A stretch of 64,000 bases of DNA from assembly GCA_022825385.1 (NCBI GenBank), contig JAJDWX010000015.1, positions 62,001 through 126,000 on the forward strand. Reading direction: 5' to 3'. Below are positions 38,082 through 45,842 of this stretch, in pieces; position 1 is the stretch's first letter, and the number at the start of each line of letters is the position of its first letter. The translations under genes were made by a program, and so were the position numbers. This DNA is from Rhodothermales bacterium (lineage in GTDB: Bacteria > Bacteroidota > Rhodothermia > Rhodothermales > VXPQ01). The notes beneath the pieces are model-generated. The model worked only from the letters and a program-made list of their open reading frames with translations, did not search any database and was not told the DNA's origin.

Positions 38082-38211
38082 TACAAGCGGCAAGGTCGCG
38101 GGCCATGCTACGCGGCGGAATGGCCTGAAAATTTCTGTCGAACCCTTCGGCTACTGCGGCGGCGCGAATCCTGTTCAATGATGCTTCAGGCGGACAAGCC
38201 GAAAACGCTGT
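38082..38211 (-). pseudogene. Decayed fragment of the tyrosine recombinase gene
   Basis: This DNA aligns with 33568-33692 inside the intact recombinase gene: shared runs include TCGCGGGCCATGC, CGGCGGCGCG and GCGGACAAGCCGAAAACGCT. Small deletions and substitutions destroy the frame. It begins 7 bp after the STAND gene stop, so the DUF6088-STAND unit is bracketed by an intact and a dead copy. Confidence 0.85.
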
Positions 38212-38493
38212 CTACATGCCTACGACCAGGCTTAAGGGCGTGTCGAACATGAAGATTCACCGGAAGAATTTGGGGTAACGCAGAACACGGCGTGATCCCT
38301 GATTTATCTCGCGCATCCGCGAAGCATACGCCGCAGATGCCCCGATCCTGTCTGGCGCGGTCGAAATCGACGAAACCTATTGACGAGTTCGCGGGCAGGC
38401 GCAACCATCGGGGCTGGGCACGCTCGGCTATATGGCGGCCTTGGCGAAGGGCATGAATCAGAAACGCCTCAAGTACGAAGACCCGATCGTGTG
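38212..38493 (+). pseudogene. IS1595-family transposase remnant
   Basis: Translation of the plus strand gives broken pieces typical of IS1595/ISXO2-like transposases: VSNMKIHRKNLG, then QNTAW in a shifted frame, then RIREAYAADAPILSGAVEI followed by DETY, the catalytic-aspartate segment. Stops and frameshifts interrupt it and no terminal repeats are obvious. It directly follows the recombinase remnant. Confidence 0.75.
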
Positions 38494-38494
38494 A

Positions 38495-38791
38495 TTATTT
38501 GCGACGCTTACCCTTGCCCGGTTTGATGAGTCCAACGCGGACCAAGTCTGCCTCTGTTGTCCAGCCAACAGAATCAAGCATACATTTCAGGGTTCCCTTG
38601 CGTATGACCTTGCTTGGATGTGAATGTACAGACACTACATTCTGCCCTGCCGGCCTATCTGGATGTCTGTAGATTTGGGCCGCCCCCGATGTCTGTTCCC
38701 GAACCCATTTATCCCTCTGCAAAGCTTTTTCGAACTCTTTATATGTGGTACTCCGCAGCTGATCCCACACATACTTGGGGTAAGCACTCAT
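38495..38791 (-). CDS. hicA: HicA-type mRNA interferase toxin
   Basis: A 98-residue toxin with the double-stranded RNA-binding-like fold. The catalytic His region and signature VHSHPSKVIRKGTLKCML are present near the middle. It is longer than a minimal HicA (about 60 aa), with an N-terminal part (SAYPKYVWDQLRSTTYKEFEK). The ATG at 38791 overlaps the hicB stop by 4 bp. Order hicB-hicA is the reverse of the classical operon but is found often. Confidence 0.85.
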   Translation of the reverse strand: MSAYPKYVWDQLRSTTYKEFEKALQRDKWVREQTSGAAQIYRHPDRPAGQNVVSVHSHPSKVIRKGTLKCMLDSVGWTTEADLVRVGLIKPGKGKRRK

Positions 38792-39078
38792 GCGAAAGTA
38801 AGGGCTAAATCGACGGTCTCCCGCTGTTGTTTTTGTGCTCCTGCCGAGAAAGCAGCAGGCTTGGTTTTGCGCCGAATGAGGGCGGGTGGAATCCGTTCGC
38901 CATACTTGAGTTTGACCATCAGGAACCCCTTTACTGCGTCTTTGGCGTTCTCGAACGCCTCCTCTTTCGTATCCCCGCACATATGCAGGCCGGGAAAATC
39001 AGGGCAGTATGCGTGAAAGCCATCTTCGTCAGGTTCAATGATGATCGGAACCTCGAAAATGGTGTCGTTGGGGCGCAT
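38788..39078 (-). CDS. hicB: HicB-type antitoxin
   Basis: A 96-residue antitoxin with the HicB fold: PIIIEPDEDGFHAYCPDFPG at residues 11-30, then CGDTKEEAFENAKDAVKGFL. The C-terminus is basic (IRRKTKPAAF) and may bind DNA, although no clear helix-turn-helix is seen. It is the first gene of the pair, with an A+T-rich promoter region upstream. Confidence 0.88.
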   Translation of the reverse strand: MRPNDTIFEVPIIIEPDEDGFHAYCPDFPGLHMCGDTKEEAFENAKDAVKGFLMVKLKYGERIPPALIRRKTKPAAFSAGAQKQQRETVDLALTFA

Positions 39079-39397
39079 GGTATTCGTCCTCTATATTTCC
39101 GTTATTGCATTGTCGATAGCAGTGGGAGGGGCAATCGCTGTGTCCCCATCCTTATGCAGAAACGCAGCAAGGATACCAAATATTTTGAACGATAGCAAAA
39201 AAATTTATCAAGTTCAAAGCATATATTTTATATTAAATAACGGAAATTAATAAATTTTCTTCTTAAAATGGACATTTATTCTATAATAAAATAACGGTTT
39301 ATAAAATAAAAATTCATACTCCGCATCCTTGAAAGGCCCTGTTTGCATCCTTTCGCTTGTGTCCGTATACTCTGTTTTTCCTCCAGCCACCTATTCC
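39079..39397. promoter_or_regulatory. Divergent A+T-rich region between hicB and repeat-protein gene
   Basis: A 319-bp gap, very A+T-rich from about 39180 to 39330, with no convincing gene. It should contain the hicB promoter on the minus strand and the promoter of the exported repeat protein on the plus strand. No exact promoter pair can be fixed. Confidence 0.45.
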
Positions 39398-40705
39398 ATG
39401 AAACCCCGAATCCTGTTCCTTGCTGCGGCCCTGATGCTGGCGGCGTTGCCTGCGCAAGCACAAAGAGAATTGCAAGAATCGGTTGCGGCGGCGTACGAAG
39501 CGCGGGCGCAAGCATGGTCTTTGCAGGCGGAGGCGTTGGAATCGGATGCGGCGGCGTACGAAGCACGGGCGCAAGCGTGGGATCAAAACATTATCGCAAC
39601 AATGGCCTGGAGCGACGTCGGGGAAGTGGATTCGGCGTTCGTTTCGGATGCAGGGAAGGCGGCTTCGCGAGCGCGGGAACTGGCTTCGCAAGCGCGGGAG
39701 ACGGCTTCGCGGGCGCGTGGTTTTTTTGCTTTGGTAGCGTGGGAGAATGCTTCGGATGCACGGAAGGTTGTTTCGCAGGCACGGGAAGCGGGTTCGAAGG
39801 CGCGCCAGTTTGCTTCGCAGGCACGGGATAAGGCTTCGGATGCGCGTCAGTTTGCTTCGGTTGCGCGGGATGCGGCTTTGGATGCGGCGGAGACGGCTTC
39901 CCGTGCAGAAAACAAGATGCTGGAAGCGCAGGGGAACGCAACGGGCGGCGTTGCGGCCCTATGGGATCGGGCGGCGGAGGCGGCGGGCGCGGAGCGTACA
40001 ATGTGGATTCGTGCGGAGGCGGCGCACGATGCGGTGAATGAATCGTTCGACGCGGCGCGGGAGGCGTGGAACGCAGAGGCGGCGGCGTGGGATCGTGTTT
40101 CAGTTTGGATTCAGGCGGAAGCGCGGATTCGTGCGGAGGCGCGGGCGCAAGCAAGGATAAGGCCAGAGGCTTCGCGTTCGCGGGAAAGGGCTTCTTGGGC
40201 GTGGGAATTTGGTTATCAGTATTCGTTCGGGCGGTTTAATTTTTTCGGGGACATACCCGGATATTTTCCTGTGGGCATTGCCCTTACTCTGGAAACTCGC
40301 CCGCAAAACAAGTCTCTTTCGTTTTTCATGCCGATCACCTTTCATTATATCGAAACCCTCCCGGCGGAAATGAGACTTAACGATTTCATTGACTGGTACA
40401 CGGTTACGCTTATAGGAGTTGGAGCGCGTTATTATTTATTTAATGGGATTTATATTTCCGCTGCGGCGGGCGGGGAGATGTCGGGGAATGAAGCGGAGAC
40501 TCTTGCTGGACGGTTAGGCAACAATAATCTTGCTAACAAGTTTGGCTTTGCGCTCGAAGGAAACTTGGGATGGAAAATCCCTGTAGGGTCTATTGCTGCG
40601 CTGGACTTGTCCTTTGGGGTTCGGGAACGCATGTTATACGATTACCCTTCGCGTGGCTTTCGTGCGGGTTTTGGCTTTATGATTGGAAATTATAGGGATA
40701 GGTAA
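39398..40705 (+). CDS. Exported alanine-rich heptad-repeat protein with beta-barrel C-terminus
   Basis: A 435-residue protein. Signal peptide KPRILFLAAALMLAALPAQAQ is nearly the same as at 31059 and 31900. Next come RELQESVAAAYEARAQAW motifs (twice, about 22-65), then a long helix of 7-residue repeats ASxARxx (about 88-175) and further EARAQA-type repeats to about 268. The last ~165 residues alternate hydrophobic and polar residues with aromatic ends (FGYQYSFGRFNFFG, TVTLIGVGARYYLF, AGFGFMIGNY), consistent with a small outer-membrane beta-barrel. I infer a surface stalk anchored by a barrel. It is followed after one base by a leaderless relative. Confidence 0.75.
   Translation: MKPRILFLAAALMLAALPAQAQRELQESVAAAYEARAQAWSLQAEALESDAAAYEARAQAWDQNIIATMAWSDVGEVDSAFVSDAGKAASRARELASQARETASRARGFFALVAWENASDARKVVSQAREAGSKARQFASQARDKASDARQFASVARDAALDAAETASRAENKMLEAQGNATGGVAALWDRAAEAAGAERTMWIRAEAAHDAVNESFDAAREAWNAEAAAWDRVSVWIQAEARIRAEARAQARIRPEASRSRERASWAWEFGYQYSFGRFNFFGDIPGYFPVGIALTLETRPQNKSLSFFMPITFHYIETLPAEMRLNDFIDWYTVTLIGVGARYYLFNGIYISAAAGGEMSGNEAETLAGRLGNNNLANKFGFALEGNLGWKIPVGSIAALDLSFGVRERMLYDYPSRGFRAGFGFMIGNYRDR
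39662..39915 (+). repeat. 21-bp degenerate tandem repeat coding ASxARxx heptads
   Basis: About ten copies of a 21-bp unit of the type GCTTCGCGAGCGCGGGAACTG code for A-S-x-A-R-x-x heptads. One stretch (FFALVAWEN) interrupts the register. Such repeats can change copy number by slippage or recombination. Confidence 0.8.
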
Positions 40706-40706
40706 A

Positions 40707-41138
40707 ATGACAGAACTTCAAAACTTGCTTGAACAGGCGTGCGAAGCGCAGGCGCAGGCATGGGAAGCGGAGGCGCATGTGCACGAAACGTTTCAGGCGG
40801 AATTAAAGCGGCTTGGAGTAAAGGAAAGACGGGCAAGGAATCCGTTTAGCAAGATGGAGGAAGCACGGCAACAGGCTTCGAGAGTGCGGGGGGCAAAGCC
40901 GGATGCTTCGCAAGCGAGAGGATGGGCTTCACGTGCGCGGGAAAGGGCTTTGAAGAATTTTGTTTCGCAGGCTCCGTCGCATGGTATTGCCGATGATATT
41001 CGTTCTATTTTCAAAGATACGTTCAAAGCACAGGAAACGGCGGAAACGGCGTGGAGAAAGGCGGGGGATGCCTGGGAAGCGGCGGCGGATGCGTACGACA
41101 GAGAGGAAGCGGGGACCCCTGCGGCAAGAGGGACGTAA
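40707..41138 (+). CDS. Leaderless alanine-rich helical partner protein
   Basis: A 143-residue protein with no signal peptide. It opens TELQNLLEQACEAQAQAWEAEA and closes AGDAWEAAADAYDREEAG, the same N- and C-terminal motifs as the protein at 30302. Heptad-like ASxAR units (QASRVRG, ASQARGWASRARERA) occupy the middle. The start codon lies one base after the stop of the exported repeat protein, so the two are surely co-translated. Its role is unknown; pairing suggests complex formation. Confidence 0.7.
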   Translation: MTELQNLLEQACEAQAQAWEAEAHVHETFQAELKRLGVKERRARNPFSKMEEARQQASRVRGAKPDASQARGWASRARERALKNFVSQAPSHGIADDIRSIFKDTFKAQETAETAWRKAGDAWEAAADAYDREEAGTPAARGT

Positions 41139-41303
41139 AAAAATTGCCCAAATATCGCAGGTCAAAAATTTGTATATTTCGCCCTTTAAGACAGGGACTT
41201 TCTTTCCTCAAAGGGCCGCTTCGCCGAAGAACTTTTTCGGCAAGGTGCTGTCTTCGGAAGGCCCATCTCGCACCCGGAACCGCCTCAAGCCAACTCGCAG
41301 AAA

Positions 41304-41561
41304 TTGAAATTCTTAGTCGCAGCAATACGCGAGGCTTTTGCTAAAAGCCCGCAGGCACCGCCGTTTGAAGATCTCCAACCCCCGCTTGGAATCAAAATCA
41401 CTCCTGAAGAAAAAAAGGAGCGGGACAAAATGATTGTCCGCCAAGCGATCAAGTACCGTTCCCCTGGTGACGTATTTTTGCAACGGGGGAGGTACGTTAC
41501 CAGCGAAGAATTGCACGAGCGACGCGAACGTATTTTGGCCTATCAGTGGGATGATGAGTGA
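41304..41561 (+). CDS. Hypothetical small protein
   Basis: An 85-residue frame with plausible protein sequence (ITPEEKKERDKMIVRQAIKY, VTSEELHERRERILAYQWDDE), charged and probably helical. The start is TTG at 41304, or further inside. No family is recognised and it could be the tail of a decayed gene. It lies 165 bp after the repeat-protein pair. Confidence 0.4.
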   Translation: MKFLVAAIREAFAKSPQAPPFEDLQPPLGIKITPEEKKERDKMIVRQAIKYRSPGDVFLQRGRYVTSEELHERRERILAYQWDDE

Positions 41562-41739
41562 AGTCCACCGGCCAGCAGTATTTTTCCAGAAACCCCTTCC
41601 TGCCCCCGTGCCCGTCCCGGCTTCAATTTACCCCTTCCCCCTGTAACCAATCCCCAAACAAATCCGTATGTAATCAGAAGCCCCGGCAGCAGCCCTCCCG
41701 CGAATCCGACCCCAAACCTCTCCAGGCGCCATCCGTCCT

Positions 41740-41967
41740 TTGCGAAAAAATATCAGGGAACGCCTTCTCCAGACCGGCTCTGTGTTTGGCATGGCCGCCG
41801 CCCTAACGATTTATATTTTCCTTGCGTTTCTGGCCTGCGAAGGGTTGCGGACGGTCCTGTCTGAGCATTTTGGCGTAGATATGCCCTGGTATGCGTTCAT
41901 TCTGGCGATGATCGTCGTGTTGTTGCTCATCATGCCCGGAAAACGCCGTCGCCGAAGGGCGCCGTAA
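41740..41967 (+). CDS. Small membrane protein (putative)
   Basis: A 75-residue frame with two hydrophobic segments (MAAALTIYIFLAFLACEGL and WYAFILAMIVVLLLIM) and a basic tail GKRRRRRAP. The start is TTG at 41740 or the internal ATG about 50 bases later. Topology fits a two-pass inner-membrane protein. No function can be given. Confidence 0.4.
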   Translation: MRKNIRERLLQTGSVFGMAAALTIYIFLAFLACEGLRTVLSEHFGVDMPWYAFILAMIVVLLLIMPGKRRRRRAP

Positions 41968-42013
41968 TCCGCCGCGGTGCTCCGCTGAAACGGTCTCGGC
42001 AAACGTTCGGTTT

Positions 42014-42280
42014 TCAAGACACCATTGGCGCTCTTCCCACCGGATACCCTGTAGCGAGGGACGGCCACCGCATGTCGTTCAGCCGCGTCCGCAGCTGGGC
42101 AGCCTTCTTTGCTACGTCTGGATACTGCTCCCAGTATGCTTTGGCGACATCGTCCAGTACATCCAGCAAAAAAACCAGTTCGTCTTCTGCCGCCAATTCA
42201 ATCTGCCCGACGGCAATCCGAGGATCTTTCCGAAACTCTTCCCGGAGCCATTCGATAAAGTTCGCACTCGCACCGTTCAT
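42014..42280 (-). CDS. Antitoxin-like protein, copy 4 (altered C-terminus)
   Basis: An 88-residue copy starting NGASANFIEWLREEFRKDPR. The body ELAAEDELVFLLDVLDDVAKAY resembles the N-terminal half of addiction-module antidote proteins (pattern LKDPE..A..YL..AL). After LATGYPVG the sequence departs from the other copies (RAPMVS) and stops early, so the array ends here in a truncated member. It is the last gene of the array. Confidence 0.7.
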   Translation of the reverse strand: MNGASANFIEWLREEFRKDPRIAVGQIELAAEDELVFLLDVLDDVAKAYWEQYPDVAKKAAQLRTRLNDMRWPSLATGYPVGRAPMVS

Positions 42281-42301
42281 GATTCCACAGTGTTTGGGTT
42301 T

Positions 42302-42365
42302 ATCTTTGTCTCGCCTTCCAGCCCCGAAGCCGCTTTTTCGCTGTGGCGATGTCGCCAGTCAAGCC
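42302..42365 (-). pseudogene. Toxin C-terminal tail, remnant 3
   Basis: The sequence after the large-protein stop encodes GDIATAKKRLRGWKARQR, homologous to the tail of the intact toxin (ADIVKAKQRLQDWKSRHG). The rest of the toxin is missing. It directly precedes antitoxin copy 4. Confidence 0.75.
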
Positions 42366-43660
42366 TGCAAGGCGGAAATACTTTCGATCAAATCCTGAAA
42401 GTCGGGGTCCTCGCGCAAGTTCGGGCCGGTCCGAACGGGGGTATTCGAAAGGGGGGGCCGTCGAAGAGGCGTTGCAAAGCGTAGCCATCCATTCCTGCGT
42501 TGTGGCTGATCCGCTGCAATTTGCGGTTGGCAGGGACGGTCCAGCCCGGCCGTTTTGACGCCCTTTTTTAGTTCCTGCGCCCGCCAATGGTTCAATATGA
42601 TGGCCTTTCCGAATCCGCATTCCAGTCCAAGTTGCGCGGGCAGCACGGCCTCATAGGGACGAGGCGACCCGGCTTCGGCGATCAAGAGTTTGAGCGTTGA
42701 CGCCAGTCGCTTCGCTGGATCCGGCCAGCAGATGAATTCTGGCCACCCCGTATCGGCCAGGGAAAAGTCTACGACAAGCAGCCGCAGATAATCCGGCGAG
42801 GGCGCGCCGCACTGGCGTTTCTGCAATTTGTCCAACAGTTTACGCCCCCACTGGCTCCGGGCCGTGCTTTGGGGCGTTCCAAAGTGGTCGAAAAACATTC
42901 TGGCTTCGGCTGATCGCATGGATGTATGTTGCGTAACAATACGATACGCCGGATCGGGATGCAGGGCGTCGACCTTTACGCGCAAGCGGAGCGACGCCGT
43001 GTCGTCTTGAAACAAACGCTCCTCTCCCGCTTGCGCACGGGAAATCCATGCTGTGGCTTCTTCTCTCAACGCAGCAAGCCACGCACGGACAAGATTTTCG
43101 CGCATAGCGTCGTCGAAGAATAAATCGTCGTCGTCCTCCTTCTCCTCATCCTGACGCAGGCTTTCGAGGCGGAGCGTTATTTCAAACCCCGTATCGACTT
43201 CAAGGTACTTGAACGTCATGCCCAGATAGCGCCCGACCAATTGGCAGCCGAAAAAATCCGCAGGACAATAGACCTCGACGCGCATGCGCGTCGAACCGGC
43301 GGTCAGGTCGATGTCGTGGCGCCTGGCTTCCGGGGGGGCGGAAGCCGGTTGCGTATGCTCTGCTCCCAATACGCCCTGAAGATGCGCAAGCAAATCGAAT
43401 TCCGACAGCGCTCGGTGGAATGGCAACAGGTCGGTTTGTTCGAGTATGCGCTTGCCGATGCTCCCGGATGCGGGAAGATGGTCGTCTATAAAGGCCAGCA
43501 ACGCTTCGATATGCTCGTACTGCGCGTTGCCAAGCAGGCGGACAATTTCCAGTTCGCTCCGACCGGATTCGGGCAACTTGCCCCTGATTCGCTCCCCAAT
43601 GCGCGGGAAACGCTCCAGGGCGTTCTGGACTTCGCTTGTGATCGGATATCGAATGGCCAT
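42359..43660 (-). CDS. Uncharacterised array protein B
   Basis: A 433-residue cytoplasmic protein of no known family, paralogous to 44553-45827. Conserved blocks are the N-terminus (AIRYPIT.EVQNALERFPRI), LEIVRLLGNA.YEHIEALLAF, a strand-rich HDIDLTAGS...RVEVYCPADFFGCQL, the almost identical QWGRKLLDKLQKRQCGAPSP and VVDFSLADTGWPEFICW, and the end DPDFQDLIES. The region 195-260 is divergent between copies. The DLTAGS/RVEVYCP pair recalls a nuclease-like fold, but the key lysine is absent. It begins 3 bp after antitoxin 3, so both are one operon. Confidence 0.75.
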   Translation of the reverse strand: MAIRYPITSEVQNALERFPRIGERIRGKLPESGRSELEIVRLLGNAQYEHIEALLAFIDDHLPASGSIGKRILEQTDLLPFHRALSEFDLLAHLQGVLGAEHTQPASAPPEARRHDIDLTAGSTRMRVEVYCPADFFGCQLVGRYLGMTFKYLEVDTGFEITLRLESLRQDEEKEDDDDLFFDDAMRENLVRAWLAALREEATAWISRAQAGEERLFQDDTASLRLRVKVDALHPDPAYRIVTQHTSMRSAEARMFFDHFGTPQSTARSQWGRKLLDKLQKRQCGAPSPDYLRLLVVDFSLADTGWPEFICWPDPAKRLASTLKLLIAEAGSPRPYEAVLPAQLGLECGFGKAIILNHWRAQELKKGVKTAGLDRPCQPQIAADQPQRRNGWLRFATPLRRPPLSNTPVRTGPNLREDPDFQDLIESISALQA

Positions 43661-43663
43661 GTC

Positions 43664-44023
43664 TCATCCTGCGGTTTCCGCTGCCGTTGGTTGGGTTTGA
43701 GTCTTGCGCCGGCGAGCGTGACGCAGGTCCGTCGCGGCGGATTGTTGGTCAATGCCTTGCTCCCGTAACGCTTTCCCCACCGGATATCCTGTGGCGAGGG
43801 ACGGCCACCGCATGTCGTTCAGCCGCGTCCGCAGCTGAATGGCTTTCTTCGCTACGTCTGGATACTCCTCCCGGTACGCCTCGGCGATATCGTCGAGGAC
43901 GTCCATAACAATAACCAGGGCTTCTTCCTCTTCCGCCAGTTCCAGATGCCGGATTGCGGATGCGGGATCTTTCTGGTACTCTTCCCTGAGCCATTCGATA
44001 AAGTTCGCACTCGCACCGTTCAT
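43664..44023 (-). CDS. Antitoxin-like protein, copy 3
   Basis: A 119-residue copy: NGASANFIEWLREEYQKDPA, then LELAEEEEALVIVMDVLDDIAEAY and the shared PDVAKKAIQLRTRLNDMRWP. The C-terminus is basic (LRHARRRKTQTQPTAAE) and could contact nucleic acid. It carries a one-residue insertion in the acidic segment relative to copies 1 and 4. Its stop is 3 bp before the start of protein B. Confidence 0.75.
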   Translation of the reverse strand: MNGASANFIEWLREEYQKDPASAIRHLELAEEEEALVIVMDVLDDIAEAYREEYPDVAKKAIQLRTRLNDMRWPSLATGYPVGKALREQGIDQQSAATDLRHARRRKTQTQPTAAETAG

Positions 44024-44042
44024 GATTCCGCAGTGTTTGGGT

Positions 44043-44152
44043 TTATTGTTGTCTGGATTTCCGCCCCCGAAGCCGTTTTTTCGCTGTGGCGATGTCGCCA
44101 GTCAAGCCTGCAAGGCGGCAATACTTTCGATCAAATCGAAAGTCGGGACCGT
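44043..44152 (-). pseudogene. Stub of the large protein and toxin tail, remnant 2
   Basis: Two overlapping remnants: the last residues of the large protein (FDLIESIAALQA, stop at 44102) and, in the next frame, GLTGDIATAKKRLRGRKSRQQ from the toxin end. The other ~410 codons of the large protein are gone, showing a deletion between antitoxins 2 and 3. Confidence 0.8.
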
Positions 44153-44166
44153 CCTTGATGCTCCGA

Positions 44167-44475
44167 TTAGTGTCGCAGGCCCGTTGCGGCGGATTTTTTG
44201 GCAATCTCTTGCTTCCTTAGTGCTTGCCCCTCCAGATACCCTGTGGCGAGGGACGGCCACCGCATGTCGTTCAGCCGCGCCCGCAGCTGGGTGGCCTTTT
44301 TCGCTACGTCTGGATACTCTTCCCGGTACGCCTCGGCTATATTGTCTAGGGCGCGCATAAGAGTAACCAGCGCCTCTTCTTCCGCCGCCACGTTCAGATA
44401 ACCAGTGGCGAATTTCGGGTCTTTCCTGAGTTCTTTCCGAAGCCATTCGTAGTGGTCTGCGCCCAAGCTGCTCAT
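44167..44475 (-). CDS. Antitoxin-like protein, copy 2
   Basis: A 102-residue copy: SSLGADHYEWLRKELRKDPK, AAEEEALVTLMRALDNIAEAY, PDVAKKATQLRARLNDMRWP and a shortened tail KKSAATGLRH. An upstream toxin-tail remnant is in the same frame without a stop, so a longer fused reading is possible from 44616. The N-terminus is closer to copy 1 than to copies 3 and 4. Confidence 0.75.
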   Translation of the reverse strand: MSSLGADHYEWLRKELRKDPKFATGYLNVAAEEEALVTLMRALDNIAEAYREEYPDVAKKATQLRARLNDMRWPSLATGYLEGQALRKQEIAKKSAATGLRH

Positions 44476-44556
44476 GATTCTGCGGTGTTTTGTTTTCCCG
44501 TGTCTTGACTTCCAGTCCCGAAGCCGCTTTTTCGCTGTGGCGATGTCGCCAGTCAA
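44476..44556 (-). pseudogene. Toxin C-terminal tail, remnant 1
   Basis: Encodes LTGDIATAKKRLRDWKSRHG followed by a few codons that run in frame into antitoxin 2. The last six residues equal those in the intact toxin at 46193. It overlaps the end of protein A by 4 bp. Confidence 0.78.
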
Positions 44557-45827
44557 GCCTGCAAGGCGGAAATGCTTTCGATCAAATCCTGAAAATCGGG
44601 ATCGTCCTTGACGCACCGATCAGTGGGGGCAGGCTGCTGGCGTGACGCCGCGTAACGTCGCATTTCTTCCATCATTTTTTTCTGGTCCCCCGCGGGCTGA
44701 GGTTTGCAGGGACGATCAAGCGACGCTGTTCGTATCGCGCTTTCGATTTCCTGCGTCCGCCGTTTGTCGAGCGGAACGATTCTACCGAAACCACACTCCA
44801 GATTAAGTTGCGCAGGCAACACGGCATCGTAGGGAAGCGGAGATTCCGCCTCGACAGTCAAGAGGTCGAAGGTTTCGGATAGCCGTTTCGTTATCTTCGG
44901 CCAGCAGATGAATTCCGGCCATCCCGTATCGGCCAGGGAAAAGTCTACGACAAGTAGTCGCAGATAATCTGGCGAGGGCGCGCCACACTGGCGTTTCTGC
45001 AATTTGTCCAACAGCTTACGCCCCCATTGGCTCCGGGCCGTACCTTCGGGCGTGCCCATCTCGAAAAACAACCGCGTGTCGGACGATTTTCCGGGGGAAA
45101 GGAAGCTGAGCAGGCGGCAATCTGCATTTTCACACTTGTATTCAAGCGTTGCGGATAACTGGAGCGATTCGATAGGCCCTGGAAATTGAAGATGATCTCC
45201 TGCTTTCGCCTCCATTATCCATTGCTTGGCCTTGTTATTCAAACGGTCAAGCCACTGGTGGACATCCGTTTCGTTGCCTATCTCGTAGGCGAAGAAGGGG
45301 TTCCGCGAAGCGATGTTTTCGTTTTTGTGTTCGAGCCGAAGCGCAACCTCAAAGCCCAGATCGACTTCAAGGTACTTGAAGATCATCGGGAGATGCCGTT
45401 CGACTAACTGGCAGCCGAAAAAATCCGCAGGACAATAGACCTCGACGCGTACGTGCGAAGAACCGGCGGTCAGGTCGATGTCGTGGCGTTTCGTTCTGGA
45501 TCGATCAGAAACTGCTTGTGCGTTTACCGCTCCTGCGGCGTCCTGAAGATGCGCCAGCAGATCGAATTCCGACAACGCTTGATGCAATTGCAATGAATCG
45601 GTCTGCTTGAGAACGCGCTTGCCGATGCTCCCGGATGCGGGAAGGCGGTCGTCTATAAAGGCCAGCAACGCCTCGATATGCTCGTAATGCGCGTTGCCAA
45701 GCAGGCGAACAATTTCCAGATTGCTTCGACCGGATTCGGGCAATTTGCCCCTTATTTGTTCCGCAATGCGCGGAAACCGCTCCAGGGCGTTCTGGACTTC
45801 GTTTGTGATCGGATACCGAATAGCCAT
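44553..45827 (-). CDS. Uncharacterised array protein A
   Basis: A 424-residue paralogue of array protein B. N-terminal, central and C-terminal blocks are nearly identical (for example GRKLLDKLQKRQCGAPSP), while residues about 175-260 differ strongly, including HKNENIASRNPFFAYEIGNE here. The alternation of constant and variable blocks suggests selection on a specificity region. There is no signal peptide or membrane segment. It follows antitoxin 1 by 15 bp. Function is unknown. Confidence 0.75.
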   Translation of the reverse strand: MAIRYPITNEVQNALERFPRIAEQIRGKLPESGRSNLEIVRLLGNAHYEHIEALLAFIDDRLPASGSIGKRVLKQTDSLQLHQALSEFDLLAHLQDAAGAVNAQAVSDRSRTKRHDIDLTAGSSHVRVEVYCPADFFGCQLVERHLPMIFKYLEVDLGFEVALRLEHKNENIASRNPFFAYEIGNETDVHQWLDRLNNKAKQWIMEAKAGDHLQFPGPIESLQLSATLEYKCENADCRLLSFLSPGKSSDTRLFFEMGTPEGTARSQWGRKLLDKLQKRQCGAPSPDYLRLLVVDFSLADTGWPEFICWPKITKRLSETFDLLTVEAESPLPYDAVLPAQLNLECGFGRIVPLDKRRTQEIESAIRTASLDRPCKPQPAGDQKKMMEEMRRYAASRQQPAPTDRCVKDDPDFQDLIESISALQA

Positions 45828-45842
45828 GCTCCATCCTGCGTT

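Noticed and set aside
39662..39915. Regular short repeats considered as a CRISPR array
   Set aside because: Units are contiguous 21-bp coding repeats without spacers, in frame within a gene, and no cas genes are present.
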